Below, piece after piece: positions 26,523-36,500 of a DNA stretch of 64,000 nt. Positions within the stretch are counted from its first letter, which is position 1, and every line of letters starts with the position of its first letter. The stretch is from the NCBI GenBank assembly GCA_902799745.1, contig CADCBQ010000005.1:26648-90647 (forward strand), in the 5' to 3' direction. Source of the DNA: Fibrobacter succinogenes. Its GTDB lineage: Bacteria; Fibrobacterota; Fibrobacteria; Fibrobacterales; Fibrobacteraceae. A program made the translations under genes and the position numbers. The notes under the pieces are model-generated. The model was not told where the DNA came from and did not search any database. It was given only the letters and a program-made list of their open reading frames with translations.

Positions 26523-26732
26523 ATGAAAAAACTCCTTCTCCTTCTTGCTTTGTTCATCTGGGCTGGGTGCTCAGATGATAGCGGATCCTCCGTTAATGCT
26601 AATGGTTGCCGCAATAAAAAGATCACTCGTGATGAAGTTTGTGACTGGACAAATTCTAAGTATGATGCTAATGCTTGCTGGCAACTTGATGAAGCTAACA
26701 GATCTTCCATGACCATTGAAGTTTGTGACTAA
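26523..26732 (+). CDS. Small lipoprotein, 69 aa
   Basis: GAGGTG precedes the ATG. The signal peptide ends FIWAGC, with the lipobox Cys16 followed by SDDSGSS, the usual pattern in this window. The mature part is about 50 residues with four more Cys (GCRNKK, VCDW, NACW, EVCD) that could form two disulfides. No family was recognised. The last codons form a hairpin with the end of the convergent gene (26727-26757). Confidence 0.65.
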   Translation: MKKLLLLLALFIWAGCSDDSGSSVNANGCRNKKITRDEVCDWTNSKYDANACWQLDEANRSSMTIEVCD

Positions 26733-26747
26733 TTTGATAAAGATTTG

Positions 26748-27311
26748 TCAATTAGTCTGCCTCTCCCTACACATCTCAAAAATCTCAATCCCTTCCTTGA
26801 CGAAATCACTAAGCTGTACATGCAGCCTGGGGTCGTCAGGAGGGAGCGGCTTTCTGCCGTTTAGAAAGGTCATCATTTCTTCATCGTAAGTAGTGACGGT
26901 TTCTTGCTGGTTGGTTTCGTTATTGCGAATAAACCAGTGTGTTTCGCTTGTGTCAACGTCACAAAACGCAGCTTCGATAAGTCGGCTGTAGTTGATTTTA
27001 TTTGCGAGCATAAACTTAAGCGGCTTAAAACCGGTTGCTTTATAGCTAATGCTTGCTATAGACAAAAAATACAACCCTTTAAGGTCTTTGCACTTTTTTT
27101 CTGCGTTGCCATAAATGACGTTTCTCGGTATAAAACAACCGTCGTCATCATAACTCGAAACCATTGCGTATTCCGGATTGTCTAAGAAGGATTTTTCGCC
27201 TGGCATAGAGTGTTCGGTGCCTTCCGGCAAATCCCTAAGCAGATTGTACAGCTTGTCGATCTCGGCTTTGCGTGCAATAATGACATCAACTTGTGAATGG
27301 CAGGCGCCCAT
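26748..27311 (-). CDS. Hypothetical protein, 187 aa
   Basis: Not recognised. The ATG at 27311 has AAGGA 9 nt upstream; an in-frame start 39 nt further out lacks a site. The product begins MGACHSQVDVIIARKAEIDK and has no signal peptide or membrane helix. The centre (GLYFLSIASISYKATGFKPL) looks beta-rich. It stands convergent to the small lipoprotein and divergent from the DUF285-repeat gene. Function unknown. Confidence 0.55.
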   Translation of the reverse strand: MGACHSQVDVIIARKAEIDKLYNLLRDLPEGTEHSMPGEKSFLDNPEYAMVSSYDDDGCFIPRNVIYGNAEKKCKDLKGLYFLSIASISYKATGFKPLKFMLANKINYSRLIEAAFCDVDTSETHWFIRNNETNQQETVTTYDEEMMTFLNGRKPLPPDDPRLHVQLSDFVKEGIEIFEMCRERQTN

Positions 27312-27428
27312 TGTCAATATTCCTTTTTTATAAGATTGATTGTTTCCCACAGATAATATATTTTAAATATATGACAAATAATTACGTATTTGAAAATAAT
27401 TTAAACCACCCGAATTGTGTGACTGTAT

Positions 27429-27451
27429 TTGTCGCGTTATGCTCCTATATT
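27429..27451 (+). promoter_or_regulatory. TTGTCGCGT-box promoter region of the DUF285-repeat gene
   Basis: TTGTCG at 27429-27434 continues as CGT, and TATATT follows at 27446-27451 after 11 nt, as at 15725 and 19284. The ATG is 57 nt further. The leader has a hairpin, CGATGAG with CTCATCG, near 27461-27479. Confidence 0.45.
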
Positions 27452-27508
27452 GTTGATTTGCGATGAGGTTTTTCTCATCGCGACAATTTTTAGAATAGGT
27501 GCTTACTT

Positions 27509-28270
27509 ATGGCAGATATTGAACATCCCAAAATTATTGCGAAAGACCGTGAGCATTTGATGCGGCTGATTAGTGAAACTATCCAGAAAGAAGGGCCGAA
27601 TTGCAACCTGAATTTTATCGATGTGTCCGGTCTCGATGATTTGAGTGGCGTATTTTCTTACCCAAATCAGAATTTCAATGGCGATATTTCTCAATGGGAT
27701 GTTTCGCATGTGACGAACATGTCGCACCTTTTCTTTAACTCGCAATTTACCGGTGATATCAGTCGCTGGGATGTCTCCAATGTGACGGATATGTCAAGCA
27801 TGTTTGAGAGAGCTGCTTTTAATGGTGACATAAGTCTTTGGGATGTATCTAATGTTGAAAATATGCATGCGATGTTTCTGAATTCCCAATTTACGGGTGA
27901 TATCAGTCAGTGGGATGTGTCTCGCGTAACGAACATGTCGCACCTATTTTGGAAATCACGATTCAATGGCGATATCAGTCACTGGAACGTGTCGAACGTT
28001 GTTACAATGTATGGGCTTTTTGTTTATTCGCAATTTAATGGAGACATAAGCCAATGGAATACGTCCCTTGTGAGGGATATGGCCTTTATGTTTCTATGTT
28101 CCCAATTCAACGGTGATATTAGTCAATGGGATGTGTCTAGCGTAACAGATATGTCCTGGATGTTTTGGAAGTCTCAATTCCGCGGCGACATATCTCGATG
28201 GAACGTTCCTGAAGAAGCGAATATGAAATTAATGTTTTATGGATCACCCCTTGAGTTGGAAAATCTTTGA
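27509..28270 (+). CDS. DUF285/BspA-type repeat protein, cytosolic
   Basis: Residues 56-247 are eight tandem 24-residue units of the form FNGDISQWDVSxVTxMSxLF, the DUF285 repeat found in Mycoplasma lipoproteins and BspA-like surface proteins. Unusually there is no signal peptide, lipobox or anchor; the 55-residue N-terminus (MADIEHPKIIAKDREHLM) looks like a small cytosolic domain. The repeats should fold as a regular solenoid for protein binding. The promoter carries the TTGTCGCGT box. A role inside the cell is inferred from the lack of export signal, but the partner is unknown. Confidence 0.75.
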   Translation: MADIEHPKIIAKDREHLMRLISETIQKEGPNCNLNFIDVSGLDDLSGVFSYPNQNFNGDISQWDVSHVTNMSHLFFNSQFTGDISRWDVSNVTDMSSMFERAAFNGDISLWDVSNVENMHAMFLNSQFTGDISQWDVSRVTNMSHLFWKSRFNGDISHWNVSNVVTMYGLFVYSQFNGDISQWNTSLVRDMAFMFLCSQFNGDISQWDVSSVTDMSWMFWKSQFRGDISRWNVPEEANMKLMFYGSPLELENL

Positions 28271-28360
28271 CAATCCTTTTACAAAATCTCCTTGTTTTTC
28301 GATAATGTTTATGCGTATATTGGTATATATGCATAAATAAAACGCCAAAAGAGACGAAAA

Positions 28361-28404
28361 GTGGTAAAAAACGGCATTTTTCGTCAAAATGGTGGTAAAA
28401 AACG
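28361..28404 (+). repeat. Short direct repeat in leader of the Cys-ribbon gene pair
   Basis: GTGGTAAAAAACG occurs at 28361-28373 and again at 28392-28404, a 31-nt period. GGCATTTTTCGTC between them partly complements the A-rich arms, so hairpins are also possible. AAGGAG and the ATG at 28423 follow directly, so this could be an operator or a translation-control element. Confidence 0.4.
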
Positions 28405-28422
28405 TCAAAAAAGGAGATTTTT

Positions 28423-29142
28423 ATGTCCCAAATCGTTAGGGAAGGGTTCGCTCAGTTCTGCAAGCGCCAGCAAGAAGGCGTCTCGCTCGTGACGGATGCC
28501 ATTAACCAGGAGGAATCGGAGCAGAAAGCTTACTCCGGGTGGCTCGAAAAGCGGCAGGAACGCAAGCGCAAGTTGCTGTACCAGGAGCTTGACTTGATTC
28601 TTCGCCACAAGAGCGAAATTCTCGCGATGCCCCGGTACGCAGATATCGATGTCCATTACGCATTGAGCGGATTCGTGGGTTATGCCAGGGCGTCGACCCG
28701 GTGGGAACTGCTTTTCGGTAGTTCTTGGGTGATTGTCAACTTGGGGCTTGCCTCGCTCCTGAAAATTTGGGAACACGAACAGTTCCAGGTTAAGTGCGAT
28801 TGCGGCGGGACAGCGTACATCTACAAGTTCGGGGGCTCGCCCGGTTCGGGAGCGAGTTACGCTTCGGCATTCTGCCCTCACTGCAAGCAGGAAATCCACG
28901 GTATCAAAAACCGTTCGCCTTGGACGTATTATCACGTCGCTACGGACGCCTTTACTGCAGACACCACCAGGTTCGTCGAGAATTTTTTGGACAAGTGGAA
29001 GATTGCGAACGAAAAGTATCAGGAAAACCTGAAGGACGAACACCGTAACCCGCGTACGCAGCCGGTGCATATGCTCCGTGGCGATGATGCGCCCTGCGGC
29101 ATCGAAACGCTGATTCAGGAATTGCGTCTCAAGGAGGTATAG
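28423..29142 (+). CDS. Cys-ribbon hypothetical protein A, 239 aa
   Basis: Not a named family that I recognise. The N-terminal half is charged and helical (REGFAQFCKRQQEG; YQELDLILRHKSEIL). The central part has VKCDCGGTAYIYKFGG and, about 30 residues on, FCPHCKQEIHGIK: CxC plus CPxC, a four-Cys zinc-ribbon pattern. It is clearly paralogous to the next gene, with the same order of motifs, and starts behind a good AAGGAG site. No signal peptide; a hydrophobic stretch (SSWVIVNLGLASLLKIW) is amphipathic at best. Confidence 0.65.
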   Translation: MSQIVREGFAQFCKRQQEGVSLVTDAINQEESEQKAYSGWLEKRQERKRKLLYQELDLILRHKSEILAMPRYADIDVHYALSGFVGYARASTRWELLFGSSWVIVNLGLASLLKIWEHEQFQVKCDCGGTAYIYKFGGSPGSGASYASAFCPHCKQEIHGIKNRSPWTYYHVATDAFTADTTRFVENFLDKWKIANEKYQENLKDEHRNPRTQPVHMLRGDDAPCGIETLIQELRLKEV

Positions 29143-29144
29143 TT

Positions 29145-29792
29145 ATGTCCGTAAAAATCCAGGAAGGTTTTGCACTGTTCAGCAAGCGCATGGATGCGAA
29201 GGCGTACATCGAGGGCGAAGATGAAACCCTCGACAATATGGAATCGCAAAAGATTCTCGAAATCAAGAGGGAACGCGACGAACGTAGGCGCAAGTTGCTG
29301 TTCGACAATCTCGATTTGATTTTGCGATACCGGGACGAAATCATGAAAACGCCGCGGTATGCAAAGATCGATGCGCATTACGCGTTGCGTGGTGGCGGCG
29401 CCTATATTGGCCCGATTGCGATGCAGAGAAGATTCTGTGCCGCCGGGGTTCCGGTGACGGTGGGCGTCACGTTGGGCTCGCTTCTCGAGATCTGGGGAAC
29501 GGCAACGTACAAGGTGAATTGCAGTTGCGGCAATACCGCCTACATCCGCTCCTTCGGCGGCTCGCCGCTTACGGGGATGTCTGTCGCGGGCGCCATTTGC
29601 CCGCATTGCAAGAACGAAATCCACGGAATCCGGAGCAGGCCCTTTGGCGATTACGTTCGGCAGGTGATGAACGCCCTCGATCGCGAAGAGGCCGCAGTCT
29701 CGCAGGCGTTTACCTCGGGGGTGTTCGGCAAACTGAGTGAGCAGTGCAGCTTGGAAAAGATGATTTCGGAACTGAAGTTGCGGGAGATTTGA
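29145..29792 (+). CDS. Cys-ribbon hypothetical protein B, 215 aa (paralogue of A)
   Basis: It is a tandem duplicate of the preceding gene, starting 2 nt after its stop. It shares IQEGFALFSKRM, FDNLDLILRYRDEIM, the Tyr-Ala motif IDAHYALRG, and the four-Cys ribbon VNCSCGNTAYIRSFGG plus ICPHCKNEIHGIR. The C-terminus ends SELKLREI, like IQELRLKEV in the paralogue. Both are cytosolic and likely bind zinc. Tandem paralogues may act as a heteromer. Its stop codon lies in the -35 region of the recC promoter. Confidence 0.65.
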   Translation: MSVKIQEGFALFSKRMDAKAYIEGEDETLDNMESQKILEIKRERDERRRKLLFDNLDLILRYRDEIMKTPRYAKIDAHYALRGGGAYIGPIAMQRRFCAAGVPVTVGVTLGSLLEIWGTATYKVNCSCGNTAYIRSFGGSPLTGMSVAGAICPHCKNEIHGIRSRPFGDYVRQVMNALDREEAAVSQAFTSGVFGKLSEQCSLEKMISELKLREI

Positions 29793-29817
29793 CAAAATGC
29801 CCGTTTTGTGCGATAAT
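29789..29817 (+). promoter_or_regulatory. Near-consensus sigma-70 promoter of the recCBD operon
   Basis: TTGACA at 29789-29794 and GATAAT at 29812-29817 are 17 nt apart, the best sigma-70 match in the window. The recC ATG is 38 nt downstream. The -35 overlaps the stop codon of the preceding gene, so the recombination operon can be transcribed independently of the accessory region. Confidence 0.75.
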
Positions 29818-29855
29818 AGATATTAGAACAATAATCGAGTAACTATATTCTTACC

Positions 29856-32800
29856 ATGCTACACTTGAAATTTGCCCTGAATCTGGAACATCTCGCTGAC
29901 GAGATGATTGACGCCATTTCTGAAAAATGGAAAGACCCGTTCAATGCGCCGGTCGTGATATTCCCGGATCCGAAACTTGAACAGTGGTTCCGCTTGCGTT
30001 GGATGAAAAAAAAGGGTGTACTTGCTAACCTGAACAAGAGCACCATTGACAGGTTCCTGTTTGATATTTTGGTGGGGAATAATAATTCCAGGAAGAAGCT
30101 GACAGCGGATATGCTGCGCAATGTGATTCTTGCGTATTTGATGAAAAAAGGTAGCGATGACAAGTGTAACTACGAATTGCTTGATGCCGAAGTGACGAGG
30201 TATCTGCAGGTTGAGTATAAAGAAGAAAATGGATCCGTAAGCTACAAACTTGATGAAAACCACTTGTTTGACTTCGCCAGTAAAATGGCGTCGTTGTTCT
30301 TGGAATACGAAACGAGCCGCCCAAAAAACTTTGCCGATAAAAATGTAGGACTGCTTGACAAGTGGGCTCAGGGAGCAGGTGAAGATTCGTTGTTTTTTGC
30401 AGAAAGCATTCGTGATGCTGAACGTAAAAAGACTGTTGAGAATCGTGAAAAGTGGCAACGAAAGTTGTATTCCGCTATATTCCATGAACCTGGCAAAGGC
30501 GAAGATTCCTTGCTGACCAAGGTTTTCCATGCGATTTCTGCGGATAAGAAAGAAAGCGTCGGCTTGGAATATTTGACGATTCCTTATCTTTATAGCGAAT
30601 GCGCTAAAAGTGGTGCTCCGAATTTTTACCTTGAAAAGCTTCCGAAAGATGAAAACAATAATCCTCTCCCGATTTTTATCTTCGGGCTTTCTGGTATGGG
30701 ACAGTTTTACCGTGTCATTCTAGAAAAGTATGCGGAAAAGTATTCGGTTTTTGCTTACATACAGAATCCGTGTATGGAATTCTGGGAAGACGTAGATGCG
30801 TCTAGCAAGCGGACGAAGTGGACTTCGACGAATAAGGTGTGGTCCGTTGAAGCAGACGTCCAAGAAAAAATGAAGGTCGGCTACGACGAAATAGAAGAAA
30901 ACGATATCGACGACATAAAGGAAGATATTGCCGATAACGAAAATGACTTGCTGTGTAATTGGGGTCGCAGCGGTCGCGACAATATTAAGCTTTGGTGTCA
31001 AGCGACGAATTACGATTTCGACTTTAGCGATAAAGGCTTTGCTTTCGGAGAACCCGGTTCCAAGACGCTTTTGAAATTGGTGCAGGAATCTGTTACCAAG
31101 AGAATGAATGCTAAAAAAATCAAAAGTGATGAACTTTGGAAAGATTTTGATGGGACTAAGGTTGGAAAAGAGGATTTGTCCCTTACGCTGACAGGGGCTC
31201 CGACAAAAATTCGCGAAATTGAAAACCTTCATTCACAGATTTGTAAGCTGCTGCAGGGCAATGCGTGCGTGAATGACATTTTGGTGGTGTCGCCCTGTTT
31301 AGATGATTATCGTACGGCTATCCAGAGTGTGTTTGATCAGACTCCCCAAAAGAAAACGGATGCAGGCGATGATACTAACGGCTATTTGCATGTCCCGTAT
31401 GCCATCGTGGATTCTCCTGCCAAGAGTTCGCTCACCGAAAGTGCTCTGGAGAGTTTGTTCGCGGTCATGAGCGAAGGCTCTATTTCTAGACCGGCGTTTT
31501 TCAGTCTTGTGCGCAATTCCGTGGTGCAGCAAGCCCGCCATATCAGCGATGATGAGGTTGAAGCGTGGCAGAATTGGGTCGTAGAAACGAATACCTATAG
31601 AACTCGCGGTGAAGACGAAAAGGCTAAAAATGACTGGATCCATGCGGTTCGTCGTTTGCTATTGGCTCAAATGACGAAGAATGTGGTTCAGTTCGAAGGT
31701 AAAATCATGCCGTTCTCGGATATGGCGAGCGGTGACAAGGCTTCGCTTTGTCGTTTTGTAGAATGTATCGATGTGTTGCAGGCTTGGATTTCCTTCGGGA
31801 AAAAGAAACTGACCAAAGACAATCTGATGTCTTTGAAAAATAAACTGAATGAATGGCTTTTGTTGCAGGATGTTCCCGATGGTTTCAAAAGCGAATCCAT
31901 TGTTTATAGTCGTGTCAGCGCGGCAATCGACGAACTTGATTACCAGTTCAAAACGGGACTTGATGAAATTTCATGGAATATTGTGAAACAGACCTTGTTG
32001 ACCGAAGCTCGCGGCACGGAATATAGCTGTGGTAACTTGTTTGTCAACGGAATTACGTTCATGAAGTATGCCCCGAATAGGATTATTCCTGTGAAGCACG
32101 TATTCTTTATCGGGGCAGATAGTGTTTCTTTTCCAGGGGCAAAGCAACGCAATACGTTGGATTTGCGCAAGTCATGTAATCCGTGGCCTGGTGATGAATC
32201 TCCGGTTGCCCGTAACCGTTATGGATTCCTTTGCCAGTTGATGAGTACGACTGAAAGTTTCCGTATCAGCTATGTGAATAAGGATATCAAGAAAGATGCG
32301 GAACTCTATCCGTCGACCGTGGTGAGTGACATTAAGAAGTTCTTGAGTGACGGCGGCTTTAAGTGGGAAGAAATCCAGCTGACGCTAGATGAAAAACGCC
32401 GGTTTGATGAACTGTTTACGCCGAGAAGCTTGCGCAATAAGGTGGCGTATGTCAATATGATGAATCGCGCCGAGCGTGTCGATGCGGAGCAGGATTCCGG
32501 AGAGTGCTCGCAACAGATTGCGACGAAGGCTCCCGAACGAGTTTCTATAAGTCAGTTGGCGAAATTCTTGAAGGATCCTTTCCAGTTCAGAATCAACAGA
32601 ATGCTTTCTGAAGACGATGAAGAAGATGTAGAAAAGGAATCTTTCGAGCCGATCTGTCTGGACAATTTAGATTGCCACATTGTCTTGAAGCGAAAACTGG
32701 AAACCGAAATTTTCGGTCAAGAATCTGAAGAGGCCGCCTTCAAGGAAGATTTTGAACTGAAGGGAACGATTCCCGAAGGCTTTTACGGCGAAAAAACTTG

Positions 32801-33566
32801 GAAAGCGATTGATGCAAAAGGTGAAGCGTTTAAAAAGAATCTGGATTCGAAAGTCTCTGAACTTCAGAAATTCTGGAAGAGCAATGTCGTAGCCTTATTG
32901 CCGCTGAAACGCTCTAATGGGCAGAATTGGAATCTTACGGGGACACTTGATTGGTGTAACTCTGAAAACATCTCGGATGTGAACGAGCTTCTTGTATTCA
33001 GTTCTTCGGAATACGCCCCTAAGGATATGGGCATAGACAAGTTTGTGGCTCCGTATATTGAGGCGCTGCTGATTATTGCCGCAGGTGGAGGCGCAGAATG
33101 CGGTGAGGCGAAGAAAAAAGTGAAGGTTTCTTTGTACTCCTGCAAGTCCTTGCAAAAAAAAGCTGTTGAACCTGCGCAAAAAGAGATTTGCGTTACCCAA
33201 AGTAAAGCCATGGATATGTTGAATAGGATTTATGACTACGCTTTTGGAAATGAAGAAAATGGCATATCTCCCTTTAGCAAGGCCGTGCCCATCGATTTGC
33301 TGAATTGGCCCTCTAAAGATGAGGAAGGCGATATTTATGCCTTCAGGGATAAATTGCTGGGTAGCTATGGCCCATGGAGCTCCTTTAAGAAAAAGACCTT
33401 GTTCGACGTGACGAAGGATGTCGGTTTTAAGGCGGAAGATTTCCAGAATTCGCCAGAAGAAACAGAGAATAAGGAATCTTGGAAGTCTGCAGTCGAATTG
33501 ATGCGAGGTTTCTTCCCGGAAGGATTCCTGCCTGAAGAAGAAAATGCAACTGATGGTGATGAATAA
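29856..33566 (+). CDS. recC: Exodeoxyribonuclease V subunit RecC
   Basis: The 1236-residue product has the RecC N-terminus (NLEHLADEMIDAISEKW, then IFPDPKLEQWFRLRW) and the inactive SF1-helicase-like domains of RecC, including HVFFIGADSVSFPG near residue 750. RecC holds RecB and RecD together, splits DNA strands and reads Chi in other bacteria. It is first in a recC-recB-recD operon behind a strong promoter. No clear Shine-Dalgarno precedes the ATG. Length and gene order are normal. Confidence 0.88.
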   Translation: MLHLKFALNLEHLADEMIDAISEKWKDPFNAPVVIFPDPKLEQWFRLRWMKKKGVLANLNKSTIDRFLFDILVGNNNSRKKLTADMLRNVILAYLMKKGSDDKCNYELLDAEVTRYLQVEYKEENGSVSYKLDENHLFDFASKMASLFLEYETSRPKNFADKNVGLLDKWAQGAGEDSLFFAESIRDAERKKTVENREKWQRKLYSAIFHEPGKGEDSLLTKVFHAISADKKESVGLEYLTIPYLYSECAKSGAPNFYLEKLPKDENNNPLPIFIFGLSGMGQFYRVILEKYAEKYSVFAYIQNPCMEFWEDVDASSKRTKWTSTNKVWSVEADVQEKMKVGYDEIEENDIDDIKEDIADNENDLLCNWGRSGRDNIKLWCQATNYDFDFSDKGFAFGEPGSKTLLKLVQESVTKRMNAKKIKSDELWKDFDGTKVGKEDLSLTLTGAPTKIREIENLHSQICKLLQGNACVNDILVVSPCLDDYRTAIQSVFDQTPQKKTDAGDDTNGYLHVPYAIVDSPAKSSLTESALESLFAVMSEGSISRPAFFSLVRNSVVQQARHISDDEVEAWQNWVVETNTYRTRGEDEKAKNDWIHAVRRLLLAQMTKNVVQFEGKIMPFSDMASGDKASLCRFVECIDVLQAWISFGKKKLTKDNLMSLKNKLNEWLLLQDVPDGFKSESIVYSRVSAAIDELDYQFKTGLDEISWNIVKQTLLTEARGTEYSCGNLFVNGITFMKYAPNRIIPVKHVFFIGADSVSFPGAKQRNTLDLRKSCNPWPGDESPVARNRYGFLCQLMSTTESFRISYVNKDIKKDAELYPSTVVSDIKKFLSDGGFKWEEIQLTLDEKRRFDELFTPRSLRNKVAYVNMMNRAERVDAEQDSGECSQQIATKAPERVSISQLAKFLKDPFQFRINRMLSEDDEEDVEKESFEPICLDNLDCHIVLKRKLETEIFGQESEEAAFKEDFELKGTIPEGFYGEKTWKAIDAKGEAFKKNLDSKVSELQKFWKSNVVALLPLKRSNGQNWNLTGTLDWCNSENISDVNELLVFSSSEYAPKDMGIDKFVAPYIEALLIIAAGGGAECGEAKKKVKVSLYSCKSLQKKAVEPAQKEICVTQSKAMDMLNRIYDYAFGNEENGISPFSKAVPIDLLNWPSKDEEGDIYAFRDKLLGSYGPWSSFKKKTLFDVTKDVGFKAEDFQNSPEETENKESWKSAVELMRGFFPEGFLPEEENATDGDE

Positions 33567-33576
33567 GGAGCTTTTT

Positions 33577-36500
33577 GTGAATATGGAATTACAAGATTTT
33601 TCTCTGAATGACTTTGATACGAATCAAAGCCTGTATATTGAAGCTTCTGCAGGAACGGGTAAAACATACACCATTCAGTTGATGGTCGCAAAGATGATCG
33701 CGGAAGGGACGCCGCTCAAAAAGATTCTGATCGTGACCTATACCGAAAAAGCGGCAGGCGAGTTGAAAGACCGTATCCGCAAGAAAATTGTCGATGTCTT
33801 GACGAATCATCGAATAGACGAAAAGTCTGCTCCTTTAAGTGATGAGCAAATTGAACGCTTTGAGCAGGCTTATCGAGATGTAGACAACGCCTCTATTTTC
33901 ACCATCCATTCCTTCTGCCAAAAAGCGTTAAAGGAATATGCGTATGATGCAAACCGCCCGTTTGATATGGGGATGGTTGACGACGCTACGGTAGAAGATG
34001 TCGTGGATAAATACATACGCGATGAATGGAAGGACGATGAAGTATTCCAAAGGCTTTTGAGTAAAGATGGCGTAGAAAAGTATACGGGCGCGATAAAGAA
34101 GGAATTTATTTCTGCCGTTAAGATGTACAAGGGGAAAGATGGTGATTCTGAAATTGTAAAGCCGGAAGATTTTGTAGAGTGGACTGATTTCGTTATTTCT
34201 GAGAAAGACGCCAAAACCCTTGTGGAAAAATGTGACTTTAACAGCCTAGATAATTTCAAGGAATTTAAAGATAAGTTCAACTTGTTGAAGGAAAAGTATA
34301 GCGATAGAACTTACAAGGCTTCGTATGGAAAGACCGTCAATAAAGTGAAAACGGAAGTGACAGAAGACTTCTCTGTTGCAGATTTGATTGCGAAAATAGA
34401 GAATTGGGACAGCTCTCAAAAAAATCCGTTCACGCCTGCACAAGTCGGCGGAAAATTGGAAGACCTATCGGAAGACGAATTTAGCGAAACGCTGAAGTAT
34501 ATTTTCGAAAAGTCGAAGAAGTTGGACAAACTTCAAGATGCCATTTCTGCTTTCCTTGAAAAAGATCTCGTTGAAAAGAGATTCAAGAATGAGCAGACAC
34601 GCAAGCTGTTCGATGTATGGCAATCGAAAAAAGCCGAGAAAAAGGTTCAATCCTTTGACGACATGATTCTCTTTGTTCACAAGGCAGTCATGAGTGGTGA
34701 CGGCTCCCTGAAAAAGCATCTGCGCTTACAGTATAAATGTGCGATTATCGATGAATTCCAGGATACAAACCAGATTCAATGGGATATTTTCAAGACGGTG
34801 TTCCTGACGGATAATGTGACGAATAACGCTGTAGAAGGACGCTCGATTATCGTGGTGGGCGACCCGAAACAGTCTATTTATAGTTTCCAGAGTGCCGATG
34901 TCAATGTGTATAAGAAGGCTATAGGTGAAATAAAGAATGGACGGCGCCTCAAGTACAATTATCGATCCACAAAGGGAATTATTGACGGTTGCAATGCTTT
35001 GTTTGCCGGCCGTTTCTTCAAACCTGCAGAAGGCATGAAGAACCTTGTGGATTTCAATAAATCTGAAGTTCCTGAAGAAGATAAAAGTAAAAAGGCGAAC
35101 CCTGAAATAGAGGGGAAACCGACCTGTTCAATGTGGGTGAGTGCCAAAGATATTGATGAAAATCAATACGCCCAAATGACTGTCGCTCAAATTATTGATT
35201 GGTGCTCTTTTGTCGGCGAAGGAGAAAACCGCAAGACCAAATTGCAGGTCTTTGACAAGAATAATCCTCAAACGCTTAAGGATGTGACGTTTAATGATTT
35301 TGCAATTCTTGCGCATTCCCGTACAGAAATGGATGTGTTCAAGTCGTATCTGCGTCAGGCGGGTGTCCCGTACAGTCATTACAAAGAGAAAAATCTCTTT
35401 AAGAGCCGAGAGTGTCATGAATGGATTGCGCTTCTGGGGGCGCTAAGTGTATCCGATTTTTCGGGCTGGAACCGTCGTTATCTGAGCGAAGCTTTGATTA
35501 CGGATTTCTTCGCCGTGAAATTAGACCAGGTCGAAAGCCAGTACTATGACAATCCCGATAATTTGGAACGCAAAAAGCTGAATGCTTGGCGTTTGCTCGC
35601 CTTGAAATTCCGCTATGCAGAAATGTTGGAGCGCATTTATGAAGACACTCAGATTGATGTGCGCTTGACTGACATTGCCAAGTTGCAAGAATTGGCAAAA
35701 ATTCGCCAAATCGGTAACTATGTCGTGGATTATCTTTATAATCATCGCTGCAGCTTGGAAGATATGGTTCGCCATTTGGAAGGACTTGCTCGTTTTGCCG
35801 AATCGACAGATGACGAAAATGGGGACTTGATTGAAAAAGGCTTCGATAGTGACTGCGTCCAGATTATGACAATCCATGCGTCCAAGGGCCTGGAATTCCC
35901 GGTAGTGATTTCTGCAGCCGGATTTAAGGGCTACTATGACGGCTTTGGCGGTCCGTACCTATTCCATAAAGACGATGATATTTTCATGGGCTTTGGTGAT
36001 TTTGCCAAGAAATCGCGTAAGCGTGAAGAACTTGAAGAATGGAAACGCCTCTATTATGTAGACTTTACTCGTGCCTCGTCCATACTTGTCTTGCCGAGAT
36101 TTGGAAAATGGAAAGATAAAGATGGCTTTGTCAAAGAAGAATTCAAGTTCCTTCATGCGGCAATAGATTCGTTCTGCAAGTCTGGATGCGAGTATGCGAC
36201 TTTGAATGAAGACGGTACACTAATTTGGGATCGCAAAAAACTTCTGGATAAAACAACAGAAATTCTAAAAGAAAACAATAAAGAGCTGGAAAATGTTGGC
36301 GAAATTGCCGAGGTAAAGGCGGCTCAGCAGAATGCGATGTCTGCTTTGCAGAACGCCTTGCCGGGCAAGGCGATTCTCCAGTATTCATATTCGTCTCTTG
36401 CGGGCCGTGTCGATTCGCCGATTGAAAATGTGGATGGATCCAATACCGACCCTGATGGCAGTTACGATCAGGAAGTTCCTGAACAGGCAAAGCCGAAGGG

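Noticed and set aside
26727..26757. Hairpin GACTAATT/AATTAGTC spanning the ends of two convergent genes
   Set aside because: The stem is AT-rich with a long loop and has no T-run on either strand, so I do not call it a terminator.
27670..28250. Repeated DNA blocks that might suggest a CRISPR-like array
   Set aside because: The roughly 72-nt period encodes 24-residue DUF285 protein repeats in frame, and there are no identical short repeats with unique spacers.
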